Shown here in pieces: positions 1 to 8,604 of a stretch of 64,000 nucleotides of DNA (within the stretch, counting starts at the first letter, position 1; every line of letters begins with the position of its first letter). Below the pieces are notes generated by a model. It saw only the letters and a program-made list of their open reading frames with translations, ran no database searches and was not told the origin of the DNA. The position numbers were made by a program, and so were the translations under genes. This stretch comes from Promethearchaeota archaeon Loki_b32 (GTDB lineage: Archaea > Asgardarchaeota > Lokiarchaeia > Sigyniarchaeales > SOKP01): the NCBI GenBank assembly GCA_005223125.1, contig NJBH01000004.1, positions 1-64,000 on the forward strand, in the 5' to 3' direction.

Positions 1-1146
1 ATTTTTGGTACATTAACAAGAAGTGTAGCACTCCAAGCAGATGCATTTGATAGTATGACGGATATTGTTATGAATCTTACTGCATTAATAGGAATTTTTT
101 TTACTAAAAAGAAGCCGAATGAAAAATTTCCGTATGGATACTATAAAATGGAGAATATAATAAGTTTATTTTTCTCGTTATTCATTTTCTTCACAGTATA
201 TAATATTGTAATCCAATCGTTTAACAACATTTTAGCCTTTTCTACCGGACATTCAAGAATAATATATGGCTCGCCTTTAATTTTTTTGTTTTTAATCATT
301 TCCTTATCGGTTTCATTATTTATAGCTTTATATTTAAAAAAAGTAAGTAAAAGAACGGGTTCACCCATCATTAAATCTGAAGCACAGGAGAAATTATTTG
401 ATTGCCTGATATCCTCGTCGGTTCTAATAAGCTTTATTGGTGCTTTATGGAATCTAAATCTCTTGGATTCAATTATAGGTCTTATTATTGCAATTTTTAT
501 CTTTAAAGGAGGATATGACATTTTTCTCATCTCAACAAAGACATTATTAGATGCTGTTATCGATTTTGATAAAAGAACAGAACTAATTAAAGTTATAGAA
601 GAATATCCAAGGGTTAAGAGCTTAAAGAACGTACAGGTGAGGTCATACGGCAAGTATATATTCATGCAAGCTGAAATCATTTTGAACAAAAATATGGCCT
701 TATCCCAAATTAGAACTTTAAAGGATAACCTATCTAAAAAAATAATGATAAAATTCCCTGAGATATTTAAAATAATCCTTCTTGCTCAAGCTCAAGAAAA
801 AAAGCTGTTAAGAATCGCCTTTCCTGTTTCTGATAAGGAAGGACTGAATTCAGAGATATTCGACAATTTTGGAGAATCCCCTTATTTTGCTTTCTTAGAT
901 TTTCAAGAAGGTTCATTATTGAAATTAGAAATAATCGCTAATAAATTCATAAATGAAGAAAAAAGAAAGGGTATATTGATTTCAGATTGGTTATGTGCAA
1001 CAAAGATTGACAAACTTTATTTAACAAAAGAACTCAAGAAGGGACCTCAATTAGTTTTTACCAATAGTCTTATTGAAGTGGAGCTAACAGAGTTTAACAT
1101 TTTAAATGATATATTAATCAAGGAACTCGAATCTAATGACATATAA
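1..1146 (+). CDS. CDF cation efflux transporter fused to a C-terminal NifX-like domain (5' end outside window)
   Basis: The reading frame is open from base 1, so the gene begins before the window. The first visible residues (SVALQADAFDSMTD) match the cation diffusion facilitator segment that carries the A-D-x-x-x-D metal-site residues of a transmembrane helix; several hydrophobic helices follow to about residue 185. After the usual cytoplasmic CDF domain comes about 100 residues starting at RIAFPVSD, with the I-F-D-N-F-G-E-S-P pattern of the NifX / dinitrogenase-cofactor-binding fold. Family knowledge: CDF proteins export Zn, Fe, Mn or similar ions using the proton gradient. The fused NifX-like domain suggests the substrate is linked to the NifX/ATPase genes downstream; that is inference. 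Metal specificity cannot be read from the sequence. Confidence 0.85.
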   Translation: MFGTLTRSVALQADAFDSMTDIVMNLTALIGIFFTKKKPNEKFPYGYYKMENIISLFFSLFIFFTVYNIVIQSFNNILAFSTGHSRIIYGSPLIFLFLIISLSVSLFIALYLKKVSKRTGSPIIKSEAQEKLFDCLISSSVLISFIGALWNLNLLDSIIGLIIAIFIFKGGYDIFLISTKTLLDAVIDFDKRTELIKVIEEYPRVKSLKNVQVRSYGKYIFMQAEIILNKNMALSQIRTLKDNLSKKIMIKFPEIFKIILLAQAQEKKLLRIAFPVSDKEGLNSEIFDNFGESPYFAFLDFQEGSLLKLEIIANKFINEEKRKGILISDWLCATKIDKLYLTKELKKGPQLVFTNSLIEVELTEFNILNDILIKELESNDI

Positions 1147-1270
1147 TGCATTATAAAATGCTTTAGATCTATTATGAAACGAATCTTGGAATAATCATAT
1201 TGGTTGGGCAATATCAAATGCTATGAGCTCTCCCTAATTAGTATAGAAAAAAAAAATTAAAATTCCATAA

Positions 1271-2011
1271 TTAATGCAAAGAAAGAATTAATAATATTGT
1301 TCCAACCCCTGCAATAATTAAAAAAATTTGTCTGATATTAGATGCTAAACCTAGTTTACGATGTAAATCTGGTGTGAGATCGGTCAAAGCAATATAAATA
1401 AAACTCGCTGCTGAAAATGCCAAGATATATGGGATTATAGCGCTAACAGCGTCTAAAATGTAATAACTTATTAATGCTGCGGGAATAGTAAATGAACTTG
1501 ATAAAAGGTTTAATGAAAAAGCTTTTCTTCTAGAATAACCACTATCTAGGAGAATGGCAAAATCACCAACCTCTTGAGGAACTTCATGAGCTATTACTGA
1601 GAGGCTTACTGTTATACCAAAAGGAATAGAAATTAAAAAACTAGCAGCAATAACAACACCATCGATAAAATTATGAAATGCATCCCCAATTAGAAGAATA
1701 GGTCCTATAGCACTATGGAATTCACATTCCTCATCATGACAATGGTGCCAAATCACAGTTTTCTCAAGAAGAAGAAAAAATATAATCCCACCTATAACAA
1801 ATAACATAATTAATGTTATATTGCCATTTGATATAGCATTTGGAATCATCCCCACTAAAGCTGCTGTCAGTAAAGTGCCTATTGCATAAGAAATCAAACA
1901 AGGTATGAGTACTTTCTGTATCTTCTGTTTAAATACTAGAAAGATTCCAGCTGTAATTATTGCACCAATACTACCAATAGTACTAAATAATAAAACTAAT
2001 AGAATAATCAT
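1271..2011 (-). CDS. ZIP family metal transporter
   Basis: A 246-residue integral membrane protein with about eight hydrophobic segments. The two signature helices are visible: one with H-N-F-I-D-G (about residue 112) and one with H-E-V-P-Q-E-V-G-D (about residue 143), which supply the binuclear metal site of ZIP transporters. A short loop rich in His, Cys and Glu (WHHCHDEECEFH, about residues 88-99) lies between helices 3 and 4, the usual place of the cytosolic metal-binding loop. Family knowledge: ZIPs bring divalent metals such as Zn or Fe into the cytosol. It lies convergent to the CDF exporter, so importer and exporter are side by side next to Fe-S and cofactor genes. Length is normal for the family. 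Confidence 0.88.
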   Translation of the reverse strand: MIILLVLLFSTIGSIGAIITAGIFLVFKQKIQKVLIPCLISYAIGTLLTAALVGMIPNAISNGNITLIMLFVIGGIIFFLLLEKTVIWHHCHDEECEFHSAIGPILLIGDAFHNFIDGVVIAASFLISIPFGITVSLSVIAHEVPQEVGDFAILLDSGYSRRKAFSLNLLSSSFTIPAALISYYILDAVSAIIPYILAFSAASFIYIALTDLTPDLHRKLGLASNIRQIFLIIAGVGTILLILSLH

Positions 2012-2049
2012 GTGTATTTTTCCTATTTAAGTTTTAATTTTAATTTTGA

Positions 2050-2982
2050 TTAAATATTTATTTTCCAAAAGATTTGTTTATTATAAGAAATTTCCTTTAT
2101 TTTATTTTCGGATTTGAGTTTTTTTAAATTTGAAATTACTACATTTTTACTAAAACCAGAGGAAGAAAAAGTTTCTATAATTTGTTTCTGCCTCATTGGA
2201 TGTCGCTTAAGTATTGATAATATTTCGTTTTCAAAATTGGATGAATAGATTTTAAAAGTACCCTCCTCAGGAAAAAAAATATTAGTATAATCGCCAAAGA
2301 TAGCATTTAGAAGTGAAATTATATTCTTATCAGGAATTTTTACCCATTTTTCAACTGGAGGTCTTATTGGAACATTAATATCAATTCTATCTGGTTTTAT
2401 CAAATCTAGTTTTTCTTTAATTTTTAATAATTCTTCTTTTGTATCGTTTATCCCTTTCATTAACATTACTTCAATCCAGAATTTACCTTTAAAAATTTTC
2501 CTGAAATCTATAAATCCTTTAATTAGATTATCAAAGCTAATAGAAGGATGAGGACGATTGATTTTAATGAATGATGTTTCATCCCCTGCATCTAAACTAG
2601 GTAGAACTACGTCTGAAGAAATTAAAGCATTCTGAACCTCTTTTTCATAAAGTAAACTTCCATTAGTAATCACGCAAACAGGTTTTTCAGATAACTCTTT
2701 GGCTTTTATGATCAAATCCTTTAAATCTTTATATAAAGTAGGTTCACCACTACCTACAAATGTTATGTAATCAAATTTATTTTCATTTAATTTGATCGCT
2801 TTTTCGATTTCAGTTAAAGTATCTTTCTTTGGGAAGTAATTTTTCCTGATATTAGTAAAATTGTTTGTTTTTCCTAATTGACAATAGATACATTGATAAT
2901 TACAAGTCTTAGATGGGAGAGGATCAATTCCTAATGAATTTCCTAATCTCCTGCTAGGGACAGGCCCATATACATATTTCAT
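2050..2982 (-). CDS. Radical SAM protein with C-terminal winged helix
   Basis: A 310-residue protein opening with MKYVYGPVPSRRLGNSLGID, then C-N-Y-Q-C-I-Y-C (residues 27-34), the C-x3-C-x2-C motif that binds the [4Fe-4S] cluster cleaving S-adenosylmethionine. The G-S-G-E-P-T stretch near residue 78 fits the SAM-binding GGE region. The last 60 residues (from about LKRHPMRQKQI) look like a winged helix. The family is widespread in archaea and anaerobic bacteria and has no firmly established substrate. It follows the NifU gene on the same strand with about 20 bp between them, so it may be cotranscribed with the Fe-S assembly genes. Function beyond radical SAM is unknown. Confidence 0.85.
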   Translation of the reverse strand: MKYVYGPVPSRRLGNSLGIDPLPSKTCNYQCIYCQLGKTNNFTNIRKNYFPKKDTLTEIEKAIKLNENKFDYITFVGSGEPTLYKDLKDLIIKAKELSEKPVCVITNGSLLYEKEVQNALISSDVVLPSLDAGDETSFIKINRPHPSISFDNLIKGFIDFRKIFKGKFWIEVMLMKGINDTKEELLKIKEKLDLIKPDRIDINVPIRPPVEKWVKIPDKNIISLLNAIFGDYTNIFFPEEGTFKIYSSNFENEILSILKRHPMRQKQIIETFSSSGFSKNVVISNLKKLKSENKIKEISYNKQIFWKINI

Positions 2983-3004
2983 ATTTTTTTATTAAGAAAT
3001 TTTA

Positions 3005-3445
3005 TCAAGAACTTTGAATCTTGTATTTTTCAATCGCACGATGGAGTGTTCTCATTGCTAATTCAGCACAATGTTTATGATCATCGGGCAAGCCGCCTAA
3101 AGCATTTTCAACATCAATTGGTCTTAATCTTTCAGCAAACTCTAAAGTATGGCCTTCTACCATCATTGTAGTTTGACTTCCCGCTGCTACTGTAGCACCA
3201 CAACCATCTGTAATGAAATTTGCTTTTTCAATTATACCCTCGTTGATCTTCAAAAAGAATTGCATTGTATCACCACAAGATCCTTCATAGGCATGCAATA
3301 CACTGATTTCATCATCCTTTGGTTTACCCCAATTTTTTGGATTTAGAAGTAATTCAACAATATATTTATTATATCTTTTAATTTCCTCATCTATAATTTC
3401 TTTCTGAATTTCCTCTACCCATTTATCTAAATTGTCTGGTGACAT
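3005..3445 (-). CDS. nifU: NifU/IscU-like Fe-S cluster assembly scaffold
   Basis: A 146-residue protein of the NifU N-terminal (IscU) family. Three conserved cysteines of the scaffold site are visible: C57 in GSCGDT, C82 in DGCGAT and C126 in HKHCAELA. Family knowledge: the scaffold holds a transient [2Fe-2S] or [4Fe-4S] cluster before passing it to carriers. The gene lies directly downstream of the Mrp carrier ATPase on the same strand (78 bp apart), a sensible scaffold-carrier pairing. No cysteine desulfurase is seen nearby, so the sulfur source is not apparent in this window. Classification is secure; whether it also serves the NifX-like cofactor pathway is inference. Confidence 0.9.
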   Translation of the reverse strand: MSPDNLDKWVEEIQKEIIDEEIKRYNKYIVELLLNPKNWGKPKDDEISVLHAYEGSCGDTMQFFLKINEGIIEKANFITDGCGATVAAGSQTTMMVEGHTLEFAERLRPIDVENALGGLPDDHKHCAELAMRTLHRAIEKYKIQSS

Positions 3446-3523
3446 TTTTATATTAATATTTTGCGGCTTTTCAATAAAGTATATACTATTTTTGATTTTA
3501 CAGTCTATAAAAAAATTATTGAT

Positions 3524-4396
3524 TTATTTTTCCAGTATTCCTCGAATCTTTTTTACTGTCTCTTTAAATGCTTTCGTTGATTTACTTTCAGGATATTTTA
3601 ATACAAAAGGTAAGCCCCTATCACCTTGCTGGCTTACTTCAACTTCAAAAGGTATTTTACCTAATAATTGAATTCCAAAATCCTGAGATGCCTTTTCTAC
3701 ACCACCTGGGGGATACAAATCAATATGTTCTCCGCAGTGTGGACATTCGAAGCCAGACATGTTTTCTATTAAACCAAGTACTTTTCTTTCCATTATCTGA
3801 GACATTTTTATAGTTTTTCGAGCATCCATTAACGCAACTTCTTGAGGTGTCGAAACTACGATAACATTCTCGTCGGGAATAAGTTGTAAAATATCTAAGG
3901 TTTCATCTGATGTTCCTGGTGGTAAATCACATATTAAATAATCTAATTCACCCCATATAGCCTCACCTAAAAACTGTCTTACTGCACTCATTTTCATTGG
4001 ACCCCTCCAAATAACTGGTGAGTCTGAACTTACAATAAGAAATGCCATGCTCATTGCTTTAAGATTTAAGGGTCCAATAACAGGATAAAATCTTTTTTTT
4101 TCAGGATCAACCCTCGGTTTAAGATTTGGGTCGATACCTAACATTTTCAATACATTTGGACCTGTTATATCCACATCTAAGATTCCAACCCTAAGTCCAA
4201 CGCTTACTAAGCTCATAGCAAGGTTTACAGCTACTGTGGTTTTTCCTACTCCACCTTTTCCAGATATAATTACGATTTTATGCTTAATTTTACTCATATT
4301 CTTGTTAATATACTCTGTTAATTTATCCATCTTTTCTTTCTTTCCTTCTTCAACTGTCTTTTTTAAATCAATATCTGGAATTTCTTTTTCTTGAAT
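3524..4396 (-). CDS. mrp: Mrp/NBP35-type Fe-S carrier P-loop ATPase
   Basis: The core protein from the ATG at 4330 is 268 residues with a deviant Walker A (SGKGGVGKTT, residues 24-33), a switch D-V-D-I-T-G-P-N and a C-terminal C-P-H-C pair that bridges the dimer and binds a cluster in this family. It transfers Fe-S clusters to apoproteins. The frame stays open 22 codons upstream of 4330 to an ATT at 4396. A GAGGT Shine-Dalgarno core at 4405-4409 lies 8 nt before it, and the added lysine/glutamate-rich N-terminus resembles those of archaeal Mrp proteins, so I extend to 4396. A TATA-like element at about 4427-4434 would place the transcript start very close to that point, so the ATG at 4330 remains possible. 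The gene is divergent from a NifX-like gene. Confidence 0.88.
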   Translation of the reverse strand: MQEKEIPDIDLKKTVEEGKKEKMDKLTEYINKNMSKIKHKIVIISGKGGVGKTTVAVNLAMSLVSVGLRVGILDVDITGPNVLKMLGIDPNLKPRVDPEKKRFYPVIGPLNLKAMSMAFLIVSSDSPVIWRGPMKMSAVRQFLGEAIWGELDYLICDLPPGTSDETLDILQLIPDENVIVVSTPQEVALMDARKTIKMSQIMERKVLGLIENMSGFECPHCGEHIDLYPPGGVEKASQDFGIQLLGKIPFEVEVSQQGDRGLPFVLKYPESKSTKAFKETVKKIRGILEK

Positions 4397-4456
4397 ATTC
4401 TTTTACCTCTTAATTATAATTAAATTTATATATTTTAGAATTTTTTATATTCATAA

Positions 4457-4470
4457 TGAATAATTATTCA
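4457..4470. promoter_or_regulatory. Palindromic operator, copy 1 (TGAATAATTATTCA)
   Basis: A perfect 14-bp palindrome in the divergent region between the Mrp ATPase and the NifX-like gene at 4523, followed by another TTATTCA half-site (4474-4480). It ends 52 bp before the NifX-like start codon, just upstream of an A/T-rich TATA-like stretch. Three other copies in this window are placed in the same way, which argues for binding by a shared regulator. The regulator is not identified; the nearby DUF134 protein is a candidate. Confidence 0.7.
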
Positions 4471-4522
4471 GAATTATTCAAAATTTAAAAAAGTTACTAA
4501 AAAAAATATGGTGTAATAAAGA

Positions 4523-4966
4523 TTGAGTATTATTGCAATACCTTCAATGGGAAGTGGAGGATTAAATGATGAGATGAGTCCTCGTTTTGGGAGATGTGCA
4601 AGTTTTACATTCGTTGAAATGGAAAATAACGAGATAAAAGCCGTTAAAACGGTTCCAAATCCTGCAGCAAATGCGATGGGGGGTGCTGGTGTACAAGCAA
4701 CTCAAATAATTGGTAATAATGGTGCTGAAGCTATAATCGTAGGTTTCTTAGGCCCTAATGCTGCTAGTGGACTTAATGCTTTAAATATAAAAATTTTTCA
4801 AGCTCCAAATAAAGCAATTACGATAAAAGAAGTTATGAATCTCTATATAGAAGGTAAACTACAAATGATTACTACCTCAAATGTCGCATCACACTTTGGA
4901 ATGGGAGGCGTTGGTCGAGGCATGGGAGGACGAGGCCAAGGAATGGGAAGAGGTAATCAACCCTAG
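4523..4966 (+). CDS. NifX-like (dinitrogenase Fe-Mo cofactor-binding fold) protein with Gly-rich tail
   Basis: A 147-residue protein starting at TTG. The fold is recognisable from A-I-P-S near the N-terminus, the S-P-R-F-G-R-C-A-S-F segment (about residue 20), G-G-A-G-V-Q-A and I-V-G-F-L-G-P-N-A. The last 25 residues are a glycine/methionine/arginine-rich tail (GMGGVGRGMGGRGQGMGRG), common in the small NifX/NafY-like proteins of anaerobes. Family knowledge: NifX-type proteins bind Fe-S or Fe-Mo cofactor precursors. No nitrogenase is present, so the ligand here is unknown. It heads a likely operon with the two ferredoxin-containing ATPases that follow at 39 bp, and has a palindromic operator upstream. 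Confidence 0.88.
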   Translation: MSIIAIPSMGSGGLNDEMSPRFGRCASFTFVEMENNEIKAVKTVPNPAANAMGGAGVQATQIIGNNGAEAIIVGFLGPNAASGLNALNIKIFQAPNKAITIKEVMNLYIEGKLQMITTSNVASHFGMGGVGRGMGGRGQGMGRGNQP

Positions 4967-5004
4967 AAGCGCAAAGAGTTAATTAGAAAAGTAGGATATC
5001 TCTT

Positions 5005-5943
5005 ATGAGTAGCAAGAAGTCAAAAGTAATTTGTATTACAGGAGGTAAAGGGGGAACTGGTAAAACTTTATGTGCTGTTAATCTTGCTGTCATGTTCAAA
5101 AATGAAGGAAAGAAAGTTCTTCTTATAGATGGTGATGTAGAGAATCCTAATACATATTTATTATTAAATGGAAGTCTTGAAAATAAAAGAGATGTTCCAT
5201 TTTTCAAACCTAAAATTATTGAAAGTAAATGCTCTAAATGTGGATTATGTGCTCAAAATTGTGCGCCGCATGCTTTATTATACATAACGGATTCATTTCC
5301 CATTCCAATATTAGCCTTATGTTCTGGATGCCAATTATGTTATAAGATTTGTCCGGAAGAGGCAATTGAAACTGATTCAAAAGTAATAGGCTGGACTTAT
5401 TCGACAAAAGTAAACGGGATTTCTCTTTTAATTGGTGAATTGAAACCGGCAGAGGCTCGTTCGGCAGCAATTGTAGAAACGCTCCTCGAAGAACTTGACG
5501 AGATAATAAAAGGTGATCCGGATAGGTTCGATGTAGTCATTCTAGATACCTCTCCAGGGGCGCATTGTGATGTAGAAGCCTTAATCAATAAGGCCGATTT
5601 AGTAATTCCCGTTACAGAGCCAACTAGGTTTGGCAAGTTAGACTTGATCCGGATAATAGAACTAATTGAATTATTGAATAAAGATCATCGAGCTATTGTT
5701 AATAGATCTTCGTTATTGGGCTTCAGAGACGAATTCTTAAAGGATTTAAAAGAAAAGAATATAATGATTCTTGGCGACATTCCTTTAGATGACGACATCG
5801 TGCATTCTTATTGTATAGGCGTGCCTTTAATGGATGGAAATAGTGAAACCGACAAGAATGGAAAGGGGTATAAAGCATTTAAAAGGATATTTGAGAATTT
5901 AATCGAATGGATGGAAACTAAAGAACAAGGTGAGGGGAGCTAA
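5005..5943 (+). CDS. MinD/CooC-type P-loop ATPase with inserted two-cluster ferredoxin domain (first of pair)
   Basis: A 312-residue protein with a deviant Walker A (GGKGGTGKT, residues 13-21) and two inserted ferredoxin motifs: C76, C79, C82, C86 and C106, C109, C112, C116. The D-T-S-P-G stretch near residue 180 is the switch II/Walker B region of the SIMIBI class. Proteins of this type usually come as neighbouring pairs beside NifX-like genes and are thought to use ATP for cofactor or Fe-S insertion into metalloenzymes; the client is not known. The gene overlaps the second ATPase by 14 bp, so the two are probably translationally coupled and act together. Confidence 0.88.
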   Translation: MSSKKSKVICITGGKGGTGKTLCAVNLAVMFKNEGKKVLLIDGDVENPNTYLLLNGSLENKRDVPFFKPKIIESKCSKCGLCAQNCAPHALLYITDSFPIPILALCSGCQLCYKICPEEAIETDSKVIGWTYSTKVNGISLLIGELKPAEARSAAIVETLLEELDEIIKGDPDRFDVVILDTSPGAHCDVEALINKADLVIPVTEPTRFGKLDLIRIIELIELLNKDHRAIVNRSSLLGFRDEFLKDLKEKNIMILGDIPLDDDIVHSYCIGVPLMDGNSETDKNGKGYKAFKRIFENLIEWMETKEQGEGS

Positions 5944-6880
5944 AGTAATAGAGAAAAAGAATGTTGGAATCATTTCGGGGAAAGGTGGAGTAGGTAAAAC
6001 TTCTCTAGTTGCATCCTTGGTAAGCTTAGCCAATAAGGATCCGGATTTAAAAACAATCGTACTTGATTGTGATGTAGACGCTCCTAATCTCTCTTTAATA
6101 CTTCCGGCGATGGCTGAAGATGCAATAAAGAGTCAAGACATTTATGCTACTCTAAAAGCTACATTCCTCGAACAAAAATGTGTTAATTGTAAGAAATGCA
6201 TTGACGAGCATTTTTGTGAGTTTCACGCATTAGGATGGGACGATGATAATCAAGTTCCTGTAGTGGATTATTTAGCGTGTGAGGGATGTGGGGCTTGTAA
6301 GTTTTTATGTCCTGAACATGCCTTTGAAATAGATCCCATTAAAAGCGGAATTATCGTTTCTTACATTTCAGAGATGGGCTCACCGCTAGTTTATGGCAAG
6401 ACCATTTTAGGAAGCTCAACATCCGGAAAGTTAGTCTCGGATGTTAAAGAATTTGTGAAGAACTTAAAAGAATTCGAGGAAAGCAATTTAATATTAATAG
6501 ATGGCCCTCCAGGAATTGGCTGCCCCGTAATTGCGACCGTTTCAGGCTTGGATTATGTCATTACCATAACCGAACCTACTCCTTCTGGATTACACGACCT
6601 AATACGGGCGATAGAAGTCGTGCAGCAATTTAAAATTCCGTTTGGGATAATAATTAATAAATCTGATTTGAAAAGCCCTTTTCAAGATAAATTCAAGGAT
6701 TACATCGACAATACGGGGTTTAACATCTTAGGAAAAATTCCATTTGATTTATCGATCCCGAAAGCAATGTCTTTTGCTGAAACAGTTGTAGATTTTGCTC
6801 CAGATTCTAAAGCAAGTTTATCTATTAAAAAGATTTATCAAAATTTAAAAGAAATATTATGGAATAATACTTTAATTTGA
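5930..6880 (+). CDS. MinD/CooC-type P-loop ATPase with inserted ferredoxin domain (second of pair)
   Basis: A 316-residue partner of the preceding ATPase, starting at a GTG inside its 3' end; the sequence ahead of it (AAGGTGAGGGG) is purine-rich. Walker A is SGKGGVGKTS (residues 16-25). Two cluster motifs are visible: C84, C87, C90, C96 and C117, C120, C123, C127. Switch II is D-G-P-P-G (about residue 187). Overall organisation matches the first copy, but the two are clearly diverged, consistent with a heterodimer. Likely role: ATP-driven delivery or insertion of a metal cofactor, together with the NifX-like proteins. This is family-based inference without a known client. Confidence 0.88.
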   Translation: MRGAKVIEKKNVGIISGKGGVGKTSLVASLVSLANKDPDLKTIVLDCDVDAPNLSLILPAMAEDAIKSQDIYATLKATFLEQKCVNCKKCIDEHFCEFHALGWDDDNQVPVVDYLACEGCGACKFLCPEHAFEIDPIKSGIIVSYISEMGSPLVYGKTILGSSTSGKLVSDVKEFVKNLKEFEESNLILIDGPPGIGCPVIATVSGLDYVITITEPTPSGLHDLIRAIEVVQQFKIPFGIIINKSDLKSPFQDKFKDYIDNTGFNILGKIPFDLSIPKAMSFAETVVDFAPDSKASLSIKKIYQNLKEILWNNTLI

Positions 6881-6903
6881 TCTTTTTATTATAAAATAAG
6901 AAT

Positions 6904-7323
6904 CTAAATGTATTCTCTAATAAGATGATATACGTTATTGGAATTACATTTAATACAATTAACCTTTCTCTCCCTAGATGCATCCGGATCTTCCCACTCG
7001 TGATTACAGTTATTACATCCATATCCCTTAAAGCTTAATTTAGTTTCGAAATTGCCACCATATATTAAAATTTTCTTTCCCTCAATTAAGGCTAAGGTAT
7101 TTTTTTGATGAGCACTTTCAAGAATTCTTGAAAATGTAGGTTGACTTACTCCCATTCTTTCAGCAGATTCTTTCTGATTCAAGCCTAAATAATGTTTTAA
7201 TCTCATAGCTTCATATTCAGCAACAGTTATTATTATCGAATCTTCGGTTTTAGGTGAATCTCCAGGGAAATAGATATTTTTAGGTGTTAGATTAACCCAT
7301 CGTCGATGTCTGTTTCTTCCTAT
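6904..7323 (-). CDS. DUF134 (UPF0251) helix-turn-helix regulator with probable ATA start
   Basis: From the internal ATG at 7206 the protein reads MRLKHYLGLNQKESAERMGV, the helix-turn-helix of the DUF134 family, but that lacks the family's conserved N-terminus. The frame is open upstream and encodes GRNRHRRWVNLTPK followed by I-Y-F-P-G-D, which matches the usual DUF134 start (M-G-R-P-R). No ATG, GTG or TTG is available before a stop, but ATA at 7321-7323 begins exactly there, with GGTGAT (7329-7334) 5 nt ahead. That gives 139 residues. The C-terminus has C-N-N-C and C-I-K-C pairs typical of a zinc ribbon. DUF134 genes commonly neighbour NifX-like genes, so it probably regulates this island. 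A palindromic operator lies in its own promoter. Confidence 0.8.
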   Translation of the reverse strand: MGRNRHRRWVNLTPKNIYFPGDSPKTEDSIIITVAEYEAMRLKHYLGLNQKESAERMGVSQPTFSRILESAHQKNTLALIEGKKILIYGGNFETKLSFKGYGCNNCNHEWEDPDASRERKVNCIKCNSNNVYHLIREYI

Positions 7324-7367
7324 ATCGAATCACCAAAAGTATCATTAAAATTATAAAAAAACACTTA

Positions 7368-7381
7368 TTAATAATTATTCA
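7368..7381. promoter_or_regulatory. Palindromic operator, copy 2 (TTAATAATTATTCA)
   Basis: Matches the 14-bp operator with one change at position 2. It lies 44 bp upstream of the proposed ATA start of the DUF134 gene, immediately before a TATA-like TTTTTTTATAATTTT read on the minus strand. If DUF134 is the regulator of this set, the gene would be autoregulated. Confidence 0.6.
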
Positions 7382-7387
7382 TAAATT

Positions 7388-7912
7388 TTAAACATTTTTT
7401 AGAATAGGGCGGAAACAAGTTAAAATAGTATTCATTTCCTTATCTACTTCTTCTAAGTACCATAATCCCCCGCCTTCTTCTTCATTACCATACCCCATAT
7501 CGACGTATTCTTTATCATCTAGACATCTATCATCAGCCATATCGGTTAGTTCATTGATTAATTTAAATTTTCTTATAAGATCCTTCTTTTCTTCACTATT
7601 AATGAATTCCTTAAAATCTTGTACTTTATTGTTAATTGCTTGGCGTTCTTCCACCCAGGTTTTATATTCATCTTCTGGAACCTCGTCTTTAAAAAATGAG
7701 AAAAGTATCTCATCCAATCCAAGGGAAGTCTTTCCTCTTACTTTCTCATTAAATACTTCATCTAAGTTAGTTTCTATTTCTATTAATACTTGGATGTAAC
7801 TGTCTACTAAAGAGAAGTCTTGGAATTCTGGATTGTCGTCATTCCTTATGGCGAATTTTAATAATTTTAAGAGAGTCGGATATTTTTTACTAATTCTATC
7901 TGATGGAAGCAT
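7388..7912 (-). CDS. Hypothetical acidic helical protein
   Basis: A 174-residue protein that I do not recognise. It is rich in Glu, Asp and Lys, predicted mostly helical, with no signal peptide, no membrane segment and only two cysteines. A Glu/Gly/Trp-containing stretch (MGYGNEEEGGGLWYLEEVD) near residue 140 is its most distinctive part. It lies between the DUF134 gene and a NifX-like gene, starting 186 bp from the divergent NifX-like start, and may share the control region that holds operator copy 3. Its stop lies 7 bp from operator copy 2. A role connected with the NifX island is suggested by position only. Confidence 0.7.
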   Translation of the reverse strand: MLPSDRISKKYPTLLKLLKFAIRNDDNPEFQDFSLVDSYIQVLIEIETNLDEVFNEKVRGKTSLGLDEILFSFFKDEVPEDEYKTWVEERQAINNKVQDFKEFINSEEKKDLIRKFKLINELTDMADDRCLDDKEYVDMGYGNEEEGGGLWYLEEVDKEMNTILTCFRPILKNV

Positions 7913-8017
7913 TATGTTTATAATTCAAAATTATTATTTCTATTATTGAAATGAAAACTTAAGTTTATAAAATTTCAGACTCCCTTACTTTGTAACAATT
8001 AAGTTTTTATGTTATTA

Positions 8018-8031
8018 TGAATAATTATTCA
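8018..8031. promoter_or_regulatory. Palindromic operator, copy 3 (TGAATAATTATTCA)
   Basis: A perfect copy of the 14-bp palindrome. It lies 66 bp before the TTG start (75 bp before the alternative ATG) of the NifX-like gene at 8098, just ahead of an A/T-rich TATA-like stretch (TTTAAATTTTATAA). It is in the divergent region shared with the hypothetical gene at 7388-7912, and could control either or both. Confidence 0.7.
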
Positions 8032-8097
8032 TTAAATTTAAATTTTATAATTTCCTATAATATTATAATGTAATATAAAATAAAAATCATTAACAAG

Positions 8098-8511
8098 TTG
8101 AAAAGAATGAAAATAGCTATTAGTACAGAATCAGGAAATGTTTGCGCTCACTTTGGCCGAGCGCCAGAGTTTACTTTTGTTACAATTGAAGATAATCAAG
8201 TATTAAAAAAAGAAGTACTTCAAAACCCTGGACATTCTGTAGGGAGTATACCTCAGTTTGTAAATCAACAAGGAGCGAAATACATGATTGCGGGAGGTAT
8301 GGGACACAGAGCTGAAGCTTTTTTTAGTCAATATGGAATTGAAGTAATTGTAGGAATTTCCGGTAAAATTGATGATGTTATCAAAAAGATTCTAGACGGA
8401 ACTTTAGAAAGAGGAGAAAGTCTTTGCACTCCAGGTGGTGGTAAGGGATACGGTGTCGAAAAAATTCATACTGAAGCTGATGATAATCACGAGCATCATC
8501 ATCATGAATAA
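8098..8511 (+). CDS. NifX-like cofactor-binding-fold protein with His-rich tail
   Basis: About 134-137 residues; TTG at 8098 and ATG at 8107 are both possible starts, and the family N-terminus (M-K-I-A-I-S-T-E) favours the ATG. Characteristic features are C-A-H-F-G-R-A-P-E-F near residue 20 and I-A-G-G-M-G-H-R-A near residue 65. The C-terminus is a metal-binding-looking tail ending NHEHHHHE. Family knowledge: these single-domain proteins share the fold of NifX/NifB C-terminal domains and bind metal cofactors or precursors. It is transcribed alone, from a promoter carrying the 14-bp operator. It is one of three small paralogues in the island. Confidence 0.88.
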   Translation: MKRMKIAISTESGNVCAHFGRAPEFTFVTIEDNQVLKKEVLQNPGHSVGSIPQFVNQQGAKYMIAGGMGHRAEAFFSQYGIEVIVGISGKIDDVIKKILDGTLERGESLCTPGGGKGYGVEKIHTEADDNHEHHHHE

Positions 8512-8604
8512 AATTTGATTTATATTATAGATCTTTCCTAAAAATTAGAGTAGATTCATCCTTTCAGTTTTACAATGCTAAAACTTTATTTCCAGGCTAG
8601 CAAT

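Noticed and set aside
7388..7912. Hypothetical gene as a toxin-antitoxin or phage protein
   Set aside because: No motif supports it and its position within the NifX island is a better, though weak, guide.
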